Shown here in pieces: positions 22,493 to 24,485 of a stretch of DNA of 24,485 nucleotides. Under the pieces are notes generated by a model, which was given only the letters and a program-made list of their open reading frames with translations, had not been told where the DNA came from and searched no databases. Made by a program: the position numbers and the translations under genes. The stretch is from Bacteroidales bacterium (GTDB lineage Bacteria > Bacteroidota > Bacteroidia > Bacteroidales > F082). Every line of letters begins with the position of its first letter. Positions within the stretch are counted from its first letter, which is position 1. The DNA is taken from positions 1 to 24,485 of the forward strand of contig JAFWRA010000155.1 of assembly GCA_017508895.1 (NCBI GenBank), given 5' to 3'.

Positions 22493-23275
22493 TTAATTGT
22501 TTAGGTAAAGAGTTCGGTATTGTACCGGGCTCTTTCCTTTTAGTCTCAACTTAATTCTTTGGTTGTTATAGTAATGGATGTAGTTCATCAGTGCTTGTTC
22601 GAACTCTTGCACGGAGTTCCAGTCGTGCAAATATAGCAATTCATTCTTCATGAGGCCGAAAAAGTTCTCCATCATGGCGTTGTCAAGACAATTGCCCTTG
22701 CGTGACATGCTTTGTATGATGCCCTTTTCCTTGAGCAAGGTCTGATACCTGAGATGCTGGTAGTGCCAACCCTGGTCGGAATGCAGGATTAATCCATTGA
22801 GGTCGTTCCAGACATGGAAGGCCTTGGCAAGCATTCTTGTTGCCATGCTCAAGTCTGGCGTTTTGGAGATTGTATACGAAACAATCTCCCCGTTGAACAT
22901 GTCCAAGATGGGCGACAAGTACAGTTTGTCGCCCTTGATGTTGACTTGCGTGACATCAGTGGCCCACTTCTGGTTCGGTCTTGTGGCGGAGAAGTCCCTG
23001 TTGAGTATGTTTGGTGCCACCCTGCCGACTTCGCCTTTGTACGAACGGTACTTCTGCCTCCTCCGTTTCGCTTTGAGTTCCATCTGCCCCATCAGTTTCT
23101 GCACAGTCTTGTGGTTGATTCCAATTCCCTCATTGTGCAGTTGTGCAGTGACGCGACGGTAGCCGTACCTTCCGCAGTTCGCCTCATAGATCTCCACTAT
23201 CCGTTTCCTGACGGCATCGTATCCGTCCGAGTCGTGCAACCTTTTGGCGTGGTAGTAGAATGTGGAACGAGCCAT
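22493..23275 (-). CDS. IS3-family transposase OrfB (DDE integrase core)
   Basis: Catalytic part of the transposase; 260 residues are counted from an internal ATG, but the natural product is probably the OrfAB fusion made by -1 frameshifting at 23392-23386. It begins MARSTFYYHAKRLHD, the usual OrfB HTH_21 region, with YGYRRVTAQL. The rve domain carries the DDE triad Asp107 (WATDVTQ), Asp167 (LHSDQGWHY) and Glu203 (MMENFFG), spaced 59 and 35 residues apart (DD35E). The end YYNNQRIKLRLKGKSPVQYR is standard. No internal stop or missing catalytic residue is seen, so the element may be active. The frame is open upstream of the ATG as far as the slippery site. Confidence 0.96.
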   Translation of the reverse strand: MARSTFYYHAKRLHDSDGYDAVRKRIVEIYEANCGRYGYRRVTAQLHNEGIGINHKTVQKLMGQMELKAKRRRQKYRSYKGEVGRVAPNILNRDFSATRPNQKWATDVTQVNIKGDKLYLSPILDMFNGEIVSYTISKTPDLSMATRMLAKAFHVWNDLNGLILHSDQGWHYQHLRYQTLLKEKGIIQSMSRKGNCLDNAMMENFFGLMKNELLYLHDWNSVQEFEQALMNYIHYYNNQRIKLRLKGKSPVQYRTLYLNN

Positions 23276-23316
23276 CCCCTTGATGTCGAGCAGCGTCCCG
23301 ACATCATGGTCCCGCC

Positions 23317-23844
23317 TCAGTCCTTGGATGGCTTCCGCCCAGTCCCTTTGAGACGGGCTTCCCTTTCTTCGACCAAGGCTTTCACTTTTTTTAGCAGTGC
23401 ATTCTCCGCGCGCAGGCGCTCGTTCTCGTAACGGAGCCGCTCCAGCTCCGTCATCTCCTCCGGCTTCTTTTTCTTCGGTCTTCCCATGTCTTTTCTCGGT
23501 CTTCCCCTGGGCTTGTCAACCAGTGCCTCCTCTCCGCCAGCCGCATAACGCCGGCACCATCCTTCTATTGCACTCCGACTCACTCCATGGCTTAACATAA
23601 TGTCTGGCAAAGATAGGCGTTTTTCCTTGTATTCGCATATCACCGACAACTTTTCCGCCACTGTAAGAGCGCAGTTCTTCTTCTTGGCCAATGCGACTGG
23701 TCCTTCTTCTTGGTACCGACTCCACAATGTGGACAAAATCCTATGGTCAATACCGTACGCTCTGCTTATGAAGTGGATGCTGTAGCCTTCCTCTAGCATC
23801 TTCATGTACTTCAATCGAGCTTCGTAATCGTGTTTTTTTCGCAT
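23317..23844 (-). CDS. IS3-family transposase OrfA (helix-turn-helix)
   Basis: DNA-binding part of the transposase, 175 residues, the longer IS150-type OrfA with two helix-turn-helix units: KMLEEGYSIHFISRAYGIDH with ILSTLWSRYQEEG, and YKEKRLSLPDIMLSHGVSR with AIEGWCRRYAAGG. A basic linker (KPRGRPRKDMGRPKKKK) leads to a leucine-zipper-like coiled coil (ELERLRYENERLRAENALLKKV), which mediates OrfA/OrfAB multimerisation in family members. The start ATG at 23844 lies 6 bases after a hairpin that includes the IS end. The 3' end carries the A7 slippery run leading into orfB. Confidence 0.93.
   Translation of the reverse strand: MRKKHDYEARLKYMKMLEEGYSIHFISRAYGIDHRILSTLWSRYQEEGPVALAKKKNCALTVAEKLSVICEYKEKRLSLPDIMLSHGVSRSAIEGWCRRYAAGGEEALVDKPRGRPRKDMGRPKKKKPEEMTELERLRYENERLRAENALLKKVKALVEEREARLKGTGRKPSKD
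23386..23392 (-). promoter_or_regulatory. Programmed -1 frameshift site, orfA to orfB
   Basis: Minus-strand codons CTA AAA AAA GTG (Leu-Lys-Lys-Val of OrfA). Slipping back one base on A AAA AAA gives AGT GAA AGC, and the frame then runs open through DWAEAIQGLRRDHDVGTLLD into MARSTFYYH of OrfB. This is the A-run type used by IS150 relatives. Confidence 0.85.
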
Positions 23845-23846
23845 AA

Positions 23847-23882
23847 TAAAACCCCGAAAGTTTTTTGTCCAACTTTCGGGGT
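23847..23882 (-). terminator. Hairpin with T run at the upstream edge of the IS
   Basis: Perfect 12-base inverted repeat (ACCCCGAAAGTT at 23851-23862, AACTTTCGGGGT at 23871-23882) with an 8-base loop. In minus-strand RNA it is followed by TTTTATT just before the orfA ATG. It overlaps the right inverted repeat. It should stop transcription entering from htpG and could also mask the start of orfA. Confidence 0.7.
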
Positions 23883-23890
23883 TCAGTTCA
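23867..23890. repeat. IS inverted repeat, right (orfA side)
   Basis: GTCCAACTTTCGGGG followed by TTCAGTTCA. Reverse complement matches the left repeat at 19 of 24 positions. Its inner half forms one arm of the terminator-like hairpin. Confidence 0.75.
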
Positions 23891-23936
23891 CACCAAATGG
23901 CGTTGCGGGGATTTCTCTAAATTCTCCAATTCTTGA

Positions 23937-24485
23937 TTATAATTTCTCCATATTCCTCTTTACAAACTCGCTCAAATCCTTGCCCTTCAATAAGTTCTTC
24001 GAAAGTAAAGCGAGGTCGTAAATCTGACGAATCGTGGCTTCCTGTGCGGCTTCGTCCTTGTCCAAGAGGCCAGTGATGACGGGGCTGTTCGTGTTGAGCA
24101 TCAACGTGTAGCTGTCAGGCATCGAGCCGTAGAACGACATGGGACCGCCGCCCATCTGCTCCATCTCCTTCATTCGGCGCATCCACTCGTTTTGGGTGAC
24201 CTCCACGGGCGCGGCTTCTGCACCTTCGTTGCTGAACTCCACATTGAACTTCACCTTGTCGATGACCTTTTCGAAGGCGGCTTTCAGGGTTTCCTTCTGC
24301 TTGTCGTCGAGGCCAGAGGCGGCTTCCTTGTCGTCCTTCACGATGAGTTTGTCGATGGTGTTGGAGTCCACGCGGGCAAACATCGCGCGGTTGTCGTCGC
24401 CTTTCTCGCCTTCCTTCTGCTCGTAGGCGCTGATGAAGTGCGGGTCGAGGATGCCGTCCATCATCAGGACGTTGTAGCCCTTGGC
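23937..24485 (-). CDS. htpG: Chaperone HtpG (Hsp90), C-terminal part, cut by window edge
   Basis: Cytoplasmic ATP-dependent Hsp90 chaperone; about 182 C-terminal residues are visible. The end of the middle domain is recognisable in AKGYNVLMMDGILDPHFISA, followed by ARVDSNTIDKLIV and the dimerisation region with KVKFNVEFS, QNEWMRRMKEMEQMGGG, FYGSMPDSYTLMLNTNSPVI and QIYDLALLSKNLLKGKDLSEF. The SYTLMLNTNSPVI segment is characteristic of Bacteroidota HtpG. The gene is read towards the IS, which begins 46 bases after its stop. I see no terminator in those 46 bases, so the hairpin at the IS edge may now end htpG transcription. Confidence 0.95.
   Translation of the reverse strand, partial: AKGYNVLMMDGILDPHFISAYEQKEGEKGDDNRAMFARVDSNTIDKLIVKDDKEAASGLDDKQKETLKAAFEKVIDKVKFNVEFSNEGAEAAPVEVTQNEWMRRMKEMEQMGGGPMSFYGSMPDSYTLMLNTNSPVITGLLDKDEAAQEATIRQIYDLALLSKNLLKGKDLSEFVKRNMEKL

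Larger units (their letters stand above)
22460..23890 (-). mobile_element. IS3-family insertion sequence, IS150-like, complete (about 1431 bp)
   Basis: It carries orfA and orfB in the -1 arrangement. Terminal inverted repeats of 24 bases at 22460-22483 and 23867-23890 match at 19 of 24 positions, share the inner AAGTTGGAC and CCCC, and begin TGA and end TCA. Length and gene order fit the IS3 family. The three bases flanking each end (ATT on the left, CAC on the right) are not a target duplication, and shifting the ends by three bases does not produce one. The left end interrupts the FN3 surface-protein gene; the right end lies 46 bases from the htpG stop. Confidence 0.9.

Noticed and set aside
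22457..23893. Target-site duplication around the IS
   Set aside because: Flanks ATT and CAC differ. Moving the IS ends by three bases (TGA and CCA) does not give a match either.
1..24485. CRISPR array, tRNA, rRNA or riboswitch
   Set aside because: No regularly spaced repeats, no cloverleaf with CCA-end pattern and no recognised riboswitch core were found on reading both strands by eye; a covariance-model scan would be needed to be certain.
1..24485. Defence island, prophage or secretion-system cluster
   Set aside because: Apart from the single IS, the genes are housekeeping or general envelope genes; no nuclease-helicase pairs, toxin-antitoxin pairs, integrase or phage structural genes are present.

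Overview
The window comes from a member of the Bacteroidota, most likely order Bacteroidales. Three things point there. Many genes are preceded by the Bacteroidota -7 promoter box TAnnTTTG, in three cases with a TTTG box 20-21 bases upstream. The protein families fit the group: choice-of-anchor J/FN3 surface proteins, OmpA proteins with PD40 repeats, a collagen-like lipoprotein and a Bacteroidota-type HtpG. Strong Shine-Dalgarno sequences are rare. I cannot name the genus. There are no tRNA or rRNA genes and no CRISPR array.

Layout, left to right. (1) 1-302: 5' part of a small heat-shock protein gene (-), cut by the window edge, followed by about 300 bases holding a REP-like hairpin and a duplicated 15-base direct repeat. 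(2) 608-3391 (+): MFS transporter and GNAT acetyltransferase (stop and start overlap), then a secreted endonuclease/exonuclease/phosphatase protein with its own promoter. (3) 3431-5775 (+): an AT-rich pair, an MBOAT O-acyltransferase and a membrane-anchored SGNH-like protein, which looks like a cell-surface O-acylation module and possibly foreign DNA. (4) 5807-8348 (-): a three-gene operon, EamA transporter - TrmH-family RNA methyltransferase - EamA transporter, joined by two 4-base ATGA overlaps. (5) 8469-9017 (+): collagen-like lipoprotein with a terminator. (6) 9175-10900 (-): YggS-type PLP protein and a CaxA-type Ca2+/Na+ exchanger, separated by a pair of inverted REP-like hairpins. (7) 11011-13243 (+): ffh and folD, with a strong terminator. 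(8) 13352-16625 (+): a three-gene envelope operon (secreted propeller-like protein, TPR-PD40-OmpA protein, SGNH lipoprotein), again with ATGA overlaps. (9) 16622-20033 (-): rhomboid protease, gcvT, a secreted protein of unknown function and a Fur-family regulator. (10) 20175-22467 (+): a large FN3/choice-of-anchor J surface protein, damaged at both ends. Its signal peptide is out of frame at an A8 run and its 3' end is cut off by an insertion sequence. (11) 22460-23890: a complete IS3-family (IS150-like) element. (12) 23937-24485 (-): 3' part of htpG.

Most genes are core housekeeping (protein targeting, one-carbon metabolism, chaperones, PLP homeostasis). The accessory content is cell-envelope related. 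I see no defence system or clearly new multi-gene machine. The observations most worth checking are the frameshifted and IS-truncated surface protein, the terminator-like hairpin that the IS carries at its upstream edge next to htpG, the covarying REP-like hairpins, the AT-rich MBOAT/SGNH pair, the propeller/OmpA/SGNH operon, and two genes whose promoter box lies so close to the start codon that the mRNA should be leaderless or nearly so.
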